The position numbers and the translations under genes are program-made. The notes below the pieces were generated by a model. It did no database searches. It saw only the letters and a program-made list of their open reading frames with translations, and had not been told where the DNA came from. From positions 1 to 64,000 of the forward strand of contig NZ_LGED01000257.1 in NCBI RefSeq assembly GCF_001280085.1: DNA of 64,000 bases, written 5' to 3'. Shown here one piece after another: positions 9,657 to 18,567 of the stretch (position 1 is its first letter; each line of letters begins with the position of its first letter). Origin of the DNA: Saccharothrix sp. NRRL B-16348 (GTDB taxonomy: Bacteria; Actinomycetota; Actinomycetes; Mycobacteriales; Pseudonocardiaceae).

Positions 9657-11360
9657 TCAGGTCAGCTGGATGTAGTCCAGCTCCGCGTACCCGGTGCCGC
9701 CGGCGAAGTGGGGTGAGCCCTTCGCCAGGCGGATCACGTTGTAGCCGGCTTTGAGGTTGACGGTGGTGTTGACCGTGCCGAACTGGCTCCACCCGGCCGT
9801 CGCCGGGTAGCTCACCGTCGACCACGCGCTGCCGTTGTAGGCCAGGCCGTGCGTCGCGGTCGCCCCGGTGCCGTTGGCGTACCCGATGGTCATCGTGTAG
9901 CCGCGGGCCGTCGGGACGTTGACGATGAAGTCGACGTAGCTGGCCGCGCGGGGGTCGCCGGTGTTGTCGATGCGCCCGACGTACCCGCCGTTGGACGCGT
10001 TGCTCGCGGAGAGCCGTTCGGCGCGGAACACCGACGCGTTCTCCGCCTCGTACCGCTGCTGGTAGGCGGGCACGCCGCTGGTCGGCTCGACCACGAGGTG
10101 GTACGAGGCGGTCGCGGACATGTTCGCCACCGGCACGGTGATCTGCCCGTTGGTGACGGTGTGGGTGGTGTTGGAGATCGTGGTCGGCGCGGACACGTTG
10201 GTGAAGCGGCCCGACCCAGGGGTGGACTCCAACCGGACGCGGACGGTGCCGCCGAGCCCGCTGAGGCCGGTGACGCGGACGTTGTTCGTGCCGGACTCGT
10301 CACCGAAGACGACGTCGACCCGCTTCCGCGTGCTGTCGTAGGAGGCGAAGCCGTCCAGGCCGGTCTGGGCGCGCGGGGTGGTGCGCACCATGTTGCCGGC
10401 CATGTCGCCGTACCACTTGTACATCCACCAGGAGGCGGTGGGCTGGTTGTTGTGGGTCAGGCCGTTGACCGTGCCGTACTCGTGCCAGAACGTCCGGTCG
10501 GCGGCCCAGACTCCGGCCCGTTCCAGCTTGGCGATGTAGTTGGCGGTGCGACCGGGCACGTCGACCTCGTCGGTCGCGCCGTACTCGTTGATGAAGATGC
10601 GTCGTGGGCTGATGCCCAAGGACGACTCGATCGAACGGTAGTCCGAGACGTGCGCCGCGATCTGCGAGCTGGAGTTGGAGAGCTCGTGCCAGATCACGAT
10701 GTCGGGCAGCGTGTTGGTGTTCTTGGCGTTGGTGAGGAAGGCCCGCATCCGGGTGGAGTTTCAGTGCGAGTCACCGGGGCCCGCGACGGGCGTGACGGCG
10801 TCGCGGGTGCGGATGCGCTGGACGGTGCGCGTCCACCCCGCGTTGAAGTCGCCCGCGGCGGCGGTGTTCCAGGTCCAGTCGGCCTCGTTCCAGATCTCGT
10901 ACGCGGCGATGTTGCTGACGGTGGTGGCGGCCAGGCGGTCGTTGACGATCTGGTCGATCTTGGCCAGCCAGTCGTTCCAGCTGACCCAGCGGTAGGGGAA
11001 GTCGCGGTAGATGTCGGGCATGCGGATGACCTGGGCGGCACCCACGCGGTCGGCCTGTGGCGCGACCAGGAGGGCGTCACCGCCGGGCGGCTGGCCGTTG
11101 GGGGCCTGGCCGACGCGCGGTGGCGGCTGGGTCAGGGTGTGCAGTTTGATGGGCAGCAGCATCGAGTCCGCCGGCCGGTTGTTCTCGGCCAACGCGTACA
11201 GGCCACCGGAGGCGGCGTGCGTGACCGGCCGGAACGGCACGGCCGCGTCGACCACCAGCGTGCTGCCCGCCGCCTGGGCGGAGTGGAGGGGTAACGCCAC
11301 CAGGGTGGTGGCGGCGAGGGCGGAGACCGCTATCGCGGTCCGCAGTGTCGGCTTTGGCAC
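9657..11360 (-). pseudogene. GH39-like (clan GH-A) glycosidase with C-terminal CBM35, broken by in-frame TGA
   Basis: One continuous frame of 567 codons is interrupted only by TGA at 10763-10761 (codon 200 from the GTG at 11360). Before the stop: a signal peptide (AVSALAATTLVALPLHSAQA) and the barrel half with acid/base YEIWNEADW. After it: DIVIWHELS, the nucleophile motif IFINEYGA, a beta-sandwich, and a CBM35-like module (YEAENASVFRAERL to GYAELDYIQLT). The stop parts the two catalytic glutamates, so neither half should be active. No ribosome site precedes the ATG at 10748. An alternative start at 11399 overlaps the GH127 stop as ATGA but lacks a ribosome site. It is last in the arabinose-saccharide operon. 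A recent nonsense mutation or a base-call error are both possible. Confidence 0.7.
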
Positions 11361-11395
11361 CGTGCACCTCGTTCGGGGTTGGGGAGAGGGGTGTG

Positions 11396-13288
11396 TCATC
11401 CCGTGGTGGTGGTCGGGATCCAGACGCGCATCGGACCGGGCGACCGGTTGTCCCACAGGAAGTAGGGGATCGCGGTGAGGGTGAGCGCGGCGGCGGCGTT
11501 CTCCGAGGCGTGGGTGCGGTACAGCGCGTCCCCGTCGGGCGGCACGACCGTGCCGCGAGCGGTCAACGCGACCGGGACGTCGGGCACGTCGGTCCTGGTC
11601 ACGGTCGCGGTCGGGTCGATCCGCACGTCCTCCAGCACGACGTCGGCGGGCAGGTCGGCCTGCTCCACGCAGTAGACGAGCGGGCCGCGGGCCAGCGCGA
11701 CGCAGCCGCGCACGGCGTCCACGCGCGGGTGCGCGGTGACCACCCGGACCGGCATGGCCAGGTCGAGCGCGACCGTGGCGCCCGCCGACCAGTCCCGGTG
11801 CAGCCGCACGTAGCCGCGGTCGGGCCGGACGTCCACCGGCACGCCGTCGACCAGCACGGACACCTCGGCGCACCAGTCGGGCACGCGCAGCGCGAGCGTG
11901 AACGGGGCAGGCCCGGTCACGTCCAGCTCGACGCGCCCGTCCCACGGGTACTCGGTGCGCGTGACGATCTCACCGACGTCGGCGCGCACCGTGCCCGCCG
12001 AGTACAGGTGGAGCTGCACGCCCGTGTCGTCGGTGGTGGCGGTGTAGCCGTGCAGGGACGCGACGAGCCGGGCCAGGTTCGGCGGGCAGCACGCGCACGC
12101 GTACCAGGGCAGGCGCTGTGACGGCGCGTCCTCGTGCGAGCCGTCGTGACCGGTGCGCAGGTGCAGCGGGTTGGCGTAGAAGAAGCGCGTGCCGTCCGAC
12201 GACGTCGAGCCCGCCACCGCGTTGTACAGCGCGCGTTCCAGCTCGTCGGCGTAGCGGGACTCGCCGGTGGCCAGCAGCATCCGCCAGTTCCACTGGACGC
12301 TCGCGATCGCCGCGCACGTCTCGCCGTACGCCCGGTCGGCCGGCAGCTCGTACGGGTCGCCGAACGCCTCGTCGCGGTGCCGCGAACCCTGCGCGCCGGT
12401 GAGGTAGGTCTTGCGGCCGAACGCGTCGTCCCACAGCCGGCGGGCGGCGTCGAACAGCTCGTCGTCACCGGTCTCCACGGCGACGTCCACCATGCCCGCC
12501 AGCAGGTACAGCTGCCGCACGACGTGCCCGGCCACCTCGTCGGCCTCCCGCAGCGGCACGTGGTCCACCAGGTAGGACGAGCCGAAGCGGTCGCCGTCGA
12601 GCAGGCCGTGCCCGCGCGCGTCGAGCATGCGCCGGGCCAGGTCGAGGTACGGCCGGTGCCCCGTCACCCGGTACAGCTCGACGAGCGCGGTCTCGATGCC
12701 GGGGTGCCCGTCGAGCGGGGTGGGTCCGTCGGGCGTGCCGAAGTGGTCGACCACCAGGTCGGCCACGCGGCGGGCGACCGCGACCAGTTCGGCGCCGACA
12801 CCCGCCCGCGCGGCGGCTACGGCGGCCTGGATCAGGTGCCCCGCGACGTACAGCTCGTGGCTGTAGTGCAGTTCCTGCCAGCGCAGGTCCGGCTTCACTG
12901 CGGTGTAGTAGGAGTTCAGGTAGCCGTCGTCGCCCTGTGCCTTGGCCAGCAGCTCGGCGGTCGTGTCGACGAACGCCCGCAGCCGTTCGTCGTTCGGGTC
13001 CGAGGTGAGCTGCCACGCGGCGGCTTCCAGCGTCTTGTGCACGTCGGAGTCGGCGAACCACATGTTGCGGAACTCGCCGGTCGTCTCGCCGGCGACCAGC
13101 CGCAGGTTGTCCAGCGCGCCGGAGACCTCCAGCTGCTCGACGCAGTGCGGCAGGGTGCCGGTGGCGTTGCGGCGCTGCCACCGGCCGAGGAAGCCGTCGG
13201 CGGCGAAGGCGACGCCGTCGAGGGCGACCGGCCGCAGTGCGGTGGTGGCGGTCGGGGTCGGCTGGACGGGGCCTTGGTGCGTGGTCAT
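11396..13288 (-). CDS. GH127 beta-L-arabinofuranosidase
   Basis: A 630-residue cytoplasmic enzyme (no signal peptide) of the former DUF1680 family, whose founder HypBA1 removes beta-L-arabinofuranose from plant glycoprotein arabinosides. The alpha/alpha barrel holds the zinc-cysteine active site: Glu323 and Cys325 in YGETCAAIAS, and Cys400 and Cys401 in YACACCPPN. These match the Glu/Cys set in HypBA1 with similar spacing. ATG 13288 follows AAGGAA. It lies 26 bases after a sugar permease gene in the binding protein-permease-permease operon, so it likely cleaves arabinose from imported oligosaccharides. A longer open frame upstream of the ATG is only a shadow of the permease gene. Confidence 0.88.
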   Translation of the reverse strand: MTTHQGPVQPTPTATTALRPVALDGVAFAADGFLGRWQRRNATGTLPHCVEQLEVSGALDNLRLVAGETTGEFRNMWFADSDVHKTLEAAAWQLTSDPNDERLRAFVDTTAELLAKAQGDDGYLNSYYTAVKPDLRWQELHYSHELYVAGHLIQAAVAAARAGVGAELVAVARRVADLVVDHFGTPDGPTPLDGHPGIETALVELYRVTGHRPYLDLARRMLDARGHGLLDGDRFGSSYLVDHVPLREADEVAGHVVRQLYLLAGMVDVAVETGDDELFDAARRLWDDAFGRKTYLTGAQGSRHRDEAFGDPYELPADRAYGETCAAIASVQWNWRMLLATGESRYADELERALYNAVAGSTSSDGTRFFYANPLHLRTGHDGSHEDAPSQRLPWYACACCPPNLARLVASLHGYTATTDDTGVQLHLYSAGTVRADVGEIVTRTEYPWDGRVELDVTGPAPFTLALRVPDWCAEVSVLVDGVPVDVRPDRGYVRLHRDWSAGATVALDLAMPVRVVTAHPRVDAVRGCVALARGPLVYCVEQADLPADVVLEDVRIDPTATVTRTDVPDVPVALTARGTVVPPDGDALYRTHASENAAAALTLTAIPYFLWDNRSPGPMRVWIPTTTTG

Positions 13289-13314
13289 GGGGTGTTCCTT
13301 CCGAGCCCGTGAGA

Positions 13315-14130
13315 TCAGCCCTTGAGGGCGCCAGAGGTGAAACCGCGTACGTAATGTCGTTGCAGCAGCAGGAAGACGACGACGCACGGCAGCGCCGACG
13401 TGACCACACCCGCTTGCAGCGCTTCGAAGTCGACCGACCCGAGGCTGCCGGACTGGAGGTTGAACAACGCCACCGGCAGCGTGAACTTCGCGCCGTCGGT
13501 GAGGAAGATCAGCGGCGCGACGAACTCGTTCCAGGCGGACAGGAACGAGAACAGGCCGACCGTGACGACGGCCGGCAGCACGCCGCGCAGCAGGACCCGC
13601 CACAATGCGCCGCCGAGCGTGCAGCCGTCGATGAGCGCGGCCTCCTCCAGCTCGCGCGGCAGCGCCTCGAACGAGCTGCGCATCATGAACAGCCCGAACG
13701 GCAGCTGGAACATCGCCAGCACCAGCCCGAGGCCGACCAGCGAGTTCTGCAGGCCGATCCAGCCCAGCAGGATGTACAGCGGCACGAGGATGGTGGTGTA
13801 GGGCACCATCAGGATGGCCAGCGTGACGATGAACAGCAGGTTGTGGCCGGGGAACCGCAGCCGGGCCAGCGCGTACCCGCCCAGCGTGGTGGTGACGACG
13901 GTGACCGCGACCGCGACCACCGCCACCACCAGCGTGTTGGCCAGGTACGTGCCCACACCGCTGCCGTAGTCGGCCAACCGCTGGTAGTTGTCCAGGCCCC
14001 AGCCCGGCTCGCCGTCCGCGGCACGCCGGCCGTTGACCGACGAGTACAGCGTCCACAGCATCGGCAGCAGGAACAGCACGGCCAGGGCCGAGCCCGTGAC
14101 GTGGAAACCGGCGGTGCGCGCGCGTGCCAT
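13315..14130 (-). CDS. Carbohydrate ABC transporter permease (MalG type)
   Basis: A 271-residue inner-membrane permease with six predicted membrane segments. The ATPase-contact loop is ELEEAALIDGCTLGGALWRV (the EAA motif of the MalG/CUT1 group). The ATG at 14130 is preceded by a strong AAGGAGG. It works with the next permease upstream and the lipoprotein at 15086-16384. No ATPase gene is in the operon, so a shared MsiK-type ATPase elsewhere is expected. The probable cargo, from the GH127 neighbour, is an arabinose-containing oligosaccharide. Confidence 0.88.
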   Translation of the reverse strand: MARARTAGFHVTGSALAVLFLLPMLWTLYSSVNGRRAADGEPGWGLDNYQRLADYGSGVGTYLANTLVVAVVAVAVTVVTTTLGGYALARLRFPGHNLLFIVTLAILMVPYTTILVPLYILLGWIGLQNSLVGLGLVLAMFQLPFGLFMMRSSFEALPRELEEAALIDGCTLGGALWRVLLRGVLPAVVTVGLFSFLSAWNEFVAPLIFLTDGAKFTLPVALFNLQSGSLGSVDFEALQAGVVTSALPCVVVFLLLQRHYVRGFTSGALKG

Positions 14131-14159
14131 GGCACCCAACCTCCTTGCGGTGGGAACGG

Positions 14160-15083
14160 TCACCGGCCGCGGCGCAGCAGCCGTAGCTGCGCGCCGTTGA
14201 CGACGATGAGGACGGCGAGGATCGCCACGGACACCGCCGCGGCCCGGCCGAGATCCTGGGACAGGAACGCCTCGCGGTAGACGCTGATGACCACCGTGGC
14301 GGTCTCGTGCCTGCCGCCGGTGAGGATGAAGAACTGGTCGAACGCCAGCAGCGAGCCGGTCAGCGACAGCACCATGGTCAACGCGAGCGTCGGCCGAAGC
14401 AGCGGCAGCGTGACCCGCCACAGGATCTGCCACCGGTTCGCGCCGTCGGCCCGCGCCGCCTCGTACAGGATCGGGTCGATGCCCTGCAGGCCGGTCATCA
14501 GGATCAGCATGTAGAACCCGGCGAACCGCCAGGTGATCATCCCGACCGTGGACGCGAGCGCGTTGTCCGTGGAGCCGAGCCAGTCGACCACGCCCAGCCC
14601 GAGGTACCGGACCAGCTCGTTCAACGGTGACGCCTCGGTGTTGAACAGCCCGTAGAACAGCAGGCTGGTCGACGCGAGCCCGACCACGCTCGGCAGGAAC
14701 AACGCCGTCCGGTAGACGCCGACGCCGGGCCGCGACTCCTGCACCAGCAGCGCGAGCCCGAACGCGACGAGACCGAGCACCACCGTCGTGACGACCGTGT
14801 ACTTCACCGTGAACACGACCGCCCGCAGGAACAACGGGTCCCGCAGCGCGCTGTAGTTCTCCACCCCGTTCGGCGCCGAGGCGCCCAGCAGCGGCCAGTG
14901 GTTGAACGACATCCACACCATCAGCACGAGCGGGACGACGAACAGCACGACCACCAGCAGCGCCATCGGACTGGCGTAGAGGATGCCGAGCCTGCGCCGC
15001 GCGCCGGCGATGGTCGGCCGGCGGCGTCGCGGTGGCGTGGGACGGGTCGGTGCGGGCGGCAGGGTCCGCGTGACGGTCGCCAT
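14160..15083 (-). CDS. Carbohydrate ABC transporter permease (MalF type)
   Basis: A 307-residue integral membrane protein: basic, proline-rich N-terminus (PTPPRRRRPTIAGARRR), six membrane segments and the EAA loop LYEAARADGANRWQILWRV before the fifth/sixth segments. It starts 2 bases after the binding-protein stop, so coupling is likely. It pairs with the MalG-type permease 29 bases downstream to form the channel of the importer. Confidence 0.88.
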   Translation of the reverse strand: MATVTRTLPPAPTRPTPPRRRRPTIAGARRRLGILYASPMALLVVVLFVVPLVLMVWMSFNHWPLLGASAPNGVENYSALRDPLFLRAVVFTVKYTVVTTVVLGLVAFGLALLVQESRPGVGVYRTALFLPSVVGLASTSLLFYGLFNTEASPLNELVRYLGLGVVDWLGSTDNALASTVGMITWRFAGFYMLILMTGLQGIDPILYEAARADGANRWQILWRVTLPLLRPTLALTMVLSLTGSLLAFDQFFILTGGRHETATVVISVYREAFLSQDLGRAAAVSVAILAVLIVVNGAQLRLLRRGR

Positions 15084-15085
15084 CG

Positions 15086-16384
15086 TCAGCTGCCGGCCAA
15101 GGACTCGGTGATGGTCCCGTTGTGCCGCTTCAACGTCGCGCCCACGTCCTCGGCGCCGAACAGCGCGTCGGTCACCGCGGCCGTCCACGGGCCGTTGGTG
15201 TCGTTGAACGTCTTGCCGAAGTTCACCGAGATCGGCGTCCGGCCCTCGCTCGCGAGCAGGTTGAACACCCGCAGCCGCTGGTCCTGCTTGGCGTGGTCGT
15301 TGTCGGCGAGGTCGCTGCGCACGGTGATGTTCTTGTTCTTCGCCAGCACCTCGACCTGCGCCTGCTCGGACAACGTCCAGGAGATGAAGTCCCACGCCGC
15401 CGCGGCCTTGGTGGAGTTGGCGCTGATGCCGAGCACGTCACCGCCGACGAAGGACGACCGGCCGCCCTTCGGGCCGGGGATCGGCGCGATGCCGATCTGC
15501 AGTTCAGGCCCTTCTTCCATGCCTTGCAACGCGGTCGCGCCCATCGGCTGGATGCCGATCTTGCCCTCGGCGAACAGCTGCGTCCACGTCGGACCGGACT
15601 CGTTCTTCGCCGACGCGGGCACGATGCCCTCGGCGTACAGCCGGCGCATCGTGCCGTAGACATCGGCGGCGGTGGCGTGGTCGAGCGTCGCGGCGGCGCC
15701 CTGCTCGTCGAGGACGGTCCCGCCGGCGGCCCAGATCATCGGCCAGGTGGTGAACAGCATGCAGCCGGGGCACGCGCCGCCGAAGAAGTAGCCGTCCACG
15801 TCGCCGAGCGCGTCGACCTTCTTCGCCGCCTCGTACAGGCCGTCCAACGTGGTCGGCGGGTTCTCCGGATCGAGCCCGGCCCGGCTGAACAAGACCTTGT
15901 TGTAGAACACCGCGGACAGGTCGATGTCGTGCGGCACGCCGTAGACCTTGCCCTGGTGCGTCGCGGCCTCCACGTGCGCGGGCGCGAGCTCGCCCTTGAA
16001 CGGCAGCGTGTCCACCCGGGCCGTGAGGTCGAGGTACACGCCCTTGGCCGCGTAGTTCGGCGCGTACACGACGTCGGCGGCGAGGATGTCCGGCAGCTGC
16101 TTCGCGCCCGCGGCGGTGCCGACCTTCTGCTGGTAGGAGTCGGCCGGGAAGACGGTCAGCTCGACCTTGTTCTTGTGGCCGGCGTTGTAGGCGTCGACCA
16201 GGGTCTGGCTGAACGTGGCCGTGGGCGACCTGGTCCACATGGTGACCGTGGTGCCGTCGTCCACGGCGGTGGTGTCGCCCGCCGACGCGGCGGGCGGGCC
16301 GCTCTGGCACGCGGTGAGGAGCAGCAGCGCCGCCGCGGCGGTGGCGAGCCTCCGGCGTGCCCCGGGCGGTGTGAGTGGACTCAT
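15086..16384 (-). CDS. Sugar-binding lipoprotein of an ABC importer
   Basis: A 432-residue family 1 extracellular solute-binding protein. The signal peptide ends with lipobox LLTAC (Cys26 becomes the lipidated first residue). The mature part shows the family landmarks TVTMWTRSPTATFSQTLVDA, LPDILAADVVYAPNYAAKG and GVPHDIDLSAVFYNK. It captures the sugar outside the membrane and delivers it to the two permeases. It is the first gene of the operon, with GAGGAG before the ATG, and follows a promoter with an AACCGGTT palindrome. From the neighbouring GH127 and GH39-like genes, the ligand is probably an arabinose oligosaccharide. This is inference. Confidence 0.88.
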   Translation of the reverse strand: MSPLTPPGARRRLATAAAALLLLTACQSGPPAASAGDTTAVDDGTTVTMWTRSPTATFSQTLVDAYNAGHKNKVELTVFPADSYQQKVGTAAGAKQLPDILAADVVYAPNYAAKGVYLDLTARVDTLPFKGELAPAHVEAATHQGKVYGVPHDIDLSAVFYNKVLFSRAGLDPENPPTTLDGLYEAAKKVDALGDVDGYFFGGACPGCMLFTTWPMIWAAGGTVLDEQGAAATLDHATAADVYGTMRRLYAEGIVPASAKNESGPTWTQLFAEGKIGIQPMGATALQGMEEGPELQIGIAPIPGPKGGRSSFVGGDVLGISANSTKAAAAWDFISWTLSEQAQVEVLAKNKNITVRSDLADNDHAKQDQRLRVFNLLASEGRTPISVNFGKTFNDTNGPWTAAVTDALFGAEDVGATLKRHNGTITESLAGS

Positions 16385-16452
16385 CTGGCTCGTCTCCTCG
16401 TGCGACCACGCGTCCGGCTGGGGCGGGGACGCTGTGGGAAGGAAAATTAGGA

Positions 16453-16497
16453 AACCGGTTGCCTTGAGAACGTAGGGACGGCGCCGAGCCGTGTCAA
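16453..16497 (-). promoter_or_regulatory. Arabinose-locus promoter with LacI-type operator
   Basis: On the minus strand TTGACA (16497-16492, exact consensus -35) and TACGTT (16474-16469) are 17 bases apart. This places transcription start near 16462. The perfect palindrome AACCGGTT (16453-16460, with central CG as in LacI-family operators) sits right at the start site, where a bound repressor would block initiation. The LacI gene is divergent and starts 114 bases away, so it may also control itself from here. Confidence 0.65.
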
Positions 16498-16574
16498 GGC
16501 TGAGATCTGGTGCTGTGAGGCGCTAATTCGTCGCTCGACTCAGCAGTGCGGGCTGCACGGGGTAACCTTCGCCC

Positions 16575-17645
16575 ATGCCGCCGAGGAAAACGAAGGAAAA
16601 CGCTGGGTCGCTGGGTCGCCCGGCCACGATCAGCGACGTGGCCCGGCTGGCGGGCGTCTCGGTCGGCACCGCCTCCAAGGCGCTCAACGGTCGCGGGTCG
16701 CTGCGCGAGGAGACCCGGCGGAGGGTCCGGTCCGCCGCCGACGAGCTGGGTTTCCAGCCGAACACGGCCGCGCTCTCGCTCAACACCGGGCGCACCTACA
16801 CCGTCGGGATGATCACCACCGACACCATCGGCCGGTTCAGCATCCCGTTGATGACCGGCGCCGAGGACTCGCTCGGCGCGGGCCGCATGTCGGTGTTCCT
16901 GTGCGACGCGCGCGACGACCCGATCCGCGAGCAGTACTACCTGCGCACGCTGCTCAGCCGCCGGGTCGACGGCATCATCGTCACCGGCCGCCGCACGCAG
17001 GCCCGCGCGCCCATCGGCGTGGACCTGCCCGTTCCGGTGGTCTACGCGTTCATCAGCTCCACCGACCCCGAGGACTGCTCCGTGGTGCCCGACGAGGCGG
17101 GCGGCGCGCGCAAGGCCGTCGACCACCTGCTGGCCCTGGGGCGGCGGCGGATCGCCCACGTCACCGGTCCCGAGCACCACCACTCCGCGGCCGTCCGCGC
17201 GTCCGCCGCCGTGCAGCACCTGGCCGCGTCCGGGATCGACCTCGTGGGCGCGCCGCTGTTCGGCGAGTGGAGCGAGGCGTGGGGCAGGCAGGCGACCGGC
17301 ATCCTGCTCGGCGCGGCCGAGGAGTTCGACGCGGTGTTCTGCGGCAGCGACCAGATCGCGCGCGGGGTGGCCGACGCGTTGCGCGCGGCGGGCCGGCAGG
17401 TGCCCGACGACGTGGCCCTCGTCGGCTTCGACAACTGGGACGTCATGGCCCTGGCCTGCCAGCCGCCGTTGACCAGCATCGACATGGAGCTGGAAGGGCT
17501 CGGGCGGACGGCGGCCGACCTGCTGCTCGCGGCTATCAACGGCGAGCCGGCGCCCGGCAGGCACGTCAGCCCGTGCCGGCTGGTGCTCCGCGAGTCGACC
17601 GCCGTGTCGGTCCGGCCCGGTTCGACCCGGGCCGAGCAGGTCTAG
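16575..17645 (+). CDS. LacI-family transcriptional repressor of the arabinose-saccharide locus
   Basis: A 356-residue regulator with an N-terminal LacI helix-turn-helix (TISDVARLAGVSVGTASKAL, residues about 18-37) and hinge helix (RVRSAADELGFQPNTAA). A periplasmic-binding-protein-like effector domain follows (VGMITTDTIGRFSIPLMTGA; FDAVFCGSDQIARGV; VALVGFDNWDVMALACQPPL). It is divergent from the binding protein-permease-GH127 operon and lies next to the AACCGGTT operator, so it is most likely a sugar-released repressor of that operon. ATG 16575 has no strong ribosome site, which may mean a short leader or low translation. Confidence 0.88.
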   Translation: MPPRKTKENAGSLGRPATISDVARLAGVSVGTASKALNGRGSLREETRRRVRSAADELGFQPNTAALSLNTGRTYTVGMITTDTIGRFSIPLMTGAEDSLGAGRMSVFLCDARDDPIREQYYLRTLLSRRVDGIIVTGRRTQARAPIGVDLPVPVVYAFISSTDPEDCSVVPDEAGGARKAVDHLLALGRRRIAHVTGPEHHHSAAVRASAAVQHLAASGIDLVGAPLFGEWSEAWGRQATGILLGAAEEFDAVFCGSDQIARGVADALRAAGRQVPDDVALVGFDNWDVMALACQPPLTSIDMELEGLGRTAADLLLAAINGEPAPGRHVSPCRLVLRESTAVSVRPGSTRAEQV

Positions 17646-17842
17646 CGCCACGGGCGCGGTCGTCCGCGCCGGCGGGTGGGCATCGTCGCACATCGGGACG
17701 CAGCTGTTGGCGGTAACAGATTTCGGTGCTGCCACAGGCTGTCGACGACGACCGCGTCTCGGGTGGCGGGTGCTGATCGGTGTTAGCCTCCGAATTCGCG
17801 ACCGTTTCGCGGATCGAGCCGCCCACGGACGGAGGGAACGGC

Positions 17843-18511
17843 GTGGTCGTCCTCGCGTTGTCGAACGACGGTGCCGACGCGAACCCGGGCTGGTTCGGGC
17901 CCTGGGCCGAGGAGCGCGGCCTCCGGTTCGACCTGCGGCTGCGCGAGCGGTCGGGTGAGTGGCCGGACCTGGACGGGTACGACCGGGTGGTGTCCTTCGG
18001 GTCGGCGCACTCGATCCGGGACGACGAGGACGGGTCGCGCGAACGGGAGATCGCCCTGGTCCGGGAGGCCGTGCGGACCGGTGTGCCGGTGATGGGCATC
18101 TGCTACGGCGCGCACCTGATGAGCGTGGCCCTGGGCGCGCCGCCGAAGGAAGGGCCGGAGCCCGAGATCGGCTGGGTCGAGCTGGACGTGTGGCCGGACG
18201 GCCCGGTCGGCGCCGGACCGTGGATGGTCGTGCACCACGACCTGCTCACCGTGCCGCTCGGCGCGACACTGGTCGCCCGCACCGACATCGGTCCGCAGGC
18301 GTACGTGTGGCGCAACAGCATCGCGGTGCAGTTCCACCCCGAGGCCGACCCGTCGAAGATGAACGAGTTGATCGACCGGGACGAGGAGTACCTCCGCGAC
18401 GTCGGGCTCGACGTGCCGGCATTGCGCGCGGAGACGAGCGAACGCGCGCCACAGGCGCGGGCGCAGGCGTTCGCGTTGTTCGACTGGTTCCTGGCTCGTC
18501 CTCGCGGGTGA
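17843..18511 (+). CDS. Class I glutamine amidotransferase (GATase1) family protein
   Basis: A 222-residue free-standing GATase1 domain. The catalytic triad is visible: Cys87 in MGICYGAHL, with His165 and Glu167 in VQFHPEAD. Such domains release ammonia from glutamine or hydrolyse gamma-glutamyl bonds; the closest general type is the GMP-synthase-like stand-alone amidotransferase. GTG 17843 was chosen because GGAGGG lies 6 bases upstream; an in-frame GTG at 17780 lacks one. It converges on the glutamate-cysteine ligase gene. Together they suggest gamma-glutamyl chemistry, but they are on opposite strands and the link is inference. The fused synthetase partner of biosynthetic GATases is absent. 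Confidence 0.72.
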   Translation: MVVLALSNDGADANPGWFGPWAEERGLRFDLRLRERSGEWPDLDGYDRVVSFGSAHSIRDDEDGSREREIALVREAVRTGVPVMGICYGAHLMSVALGAPPKEGPEPEIGWVELDVWPDGPVGAGPWMVVHHDLLTVPLGATLVARTDIGPQAYVWRNSIAVQFHPEADPSKMNELIDRDEEYLRDVGLDVPALRAETSERAPQARAQAFALFDWFLARPRG

Positions 18512-18519
18512 ACGCGATC

Positions 18520-18551
18520 CGGCCCGCACCACCTCGTTGAGGCGAGGGCCG
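18520..18551. terminator. Hairpin between convergent amidotransferase and ligase genes
   Basis: CGGCCC (18520-18525) pairs with GGGCCG (18546-18551), with a nested CCTC-GTT-GAGG stem (18532-18542) in the loop. It lies in the 56-base gap between two stops. It is short and imperfect compared with the other terminators in the window. Confidence 0.45.
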
Positions 18552-18567
18552 GTCGCCTGATCGGGTG

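Noticed and set aside
10761..10763. TGA in the GH39-like gene as a selenocysteine codon
   Set aside because: No SECIS-like hairpin evident and this enzyme family has no selenocysteine role; nonsense mutation or base error is simpler.
13289..14056. N-terminal extension fusing GH127 to an upstream frame (886 residues)
   Set aside because: The extra part is out of frame with, and antiparallel in meaning to, the real permease encoded in the same interval on the same strand. GH127 has its own ATG with a ribosome site at 13288.
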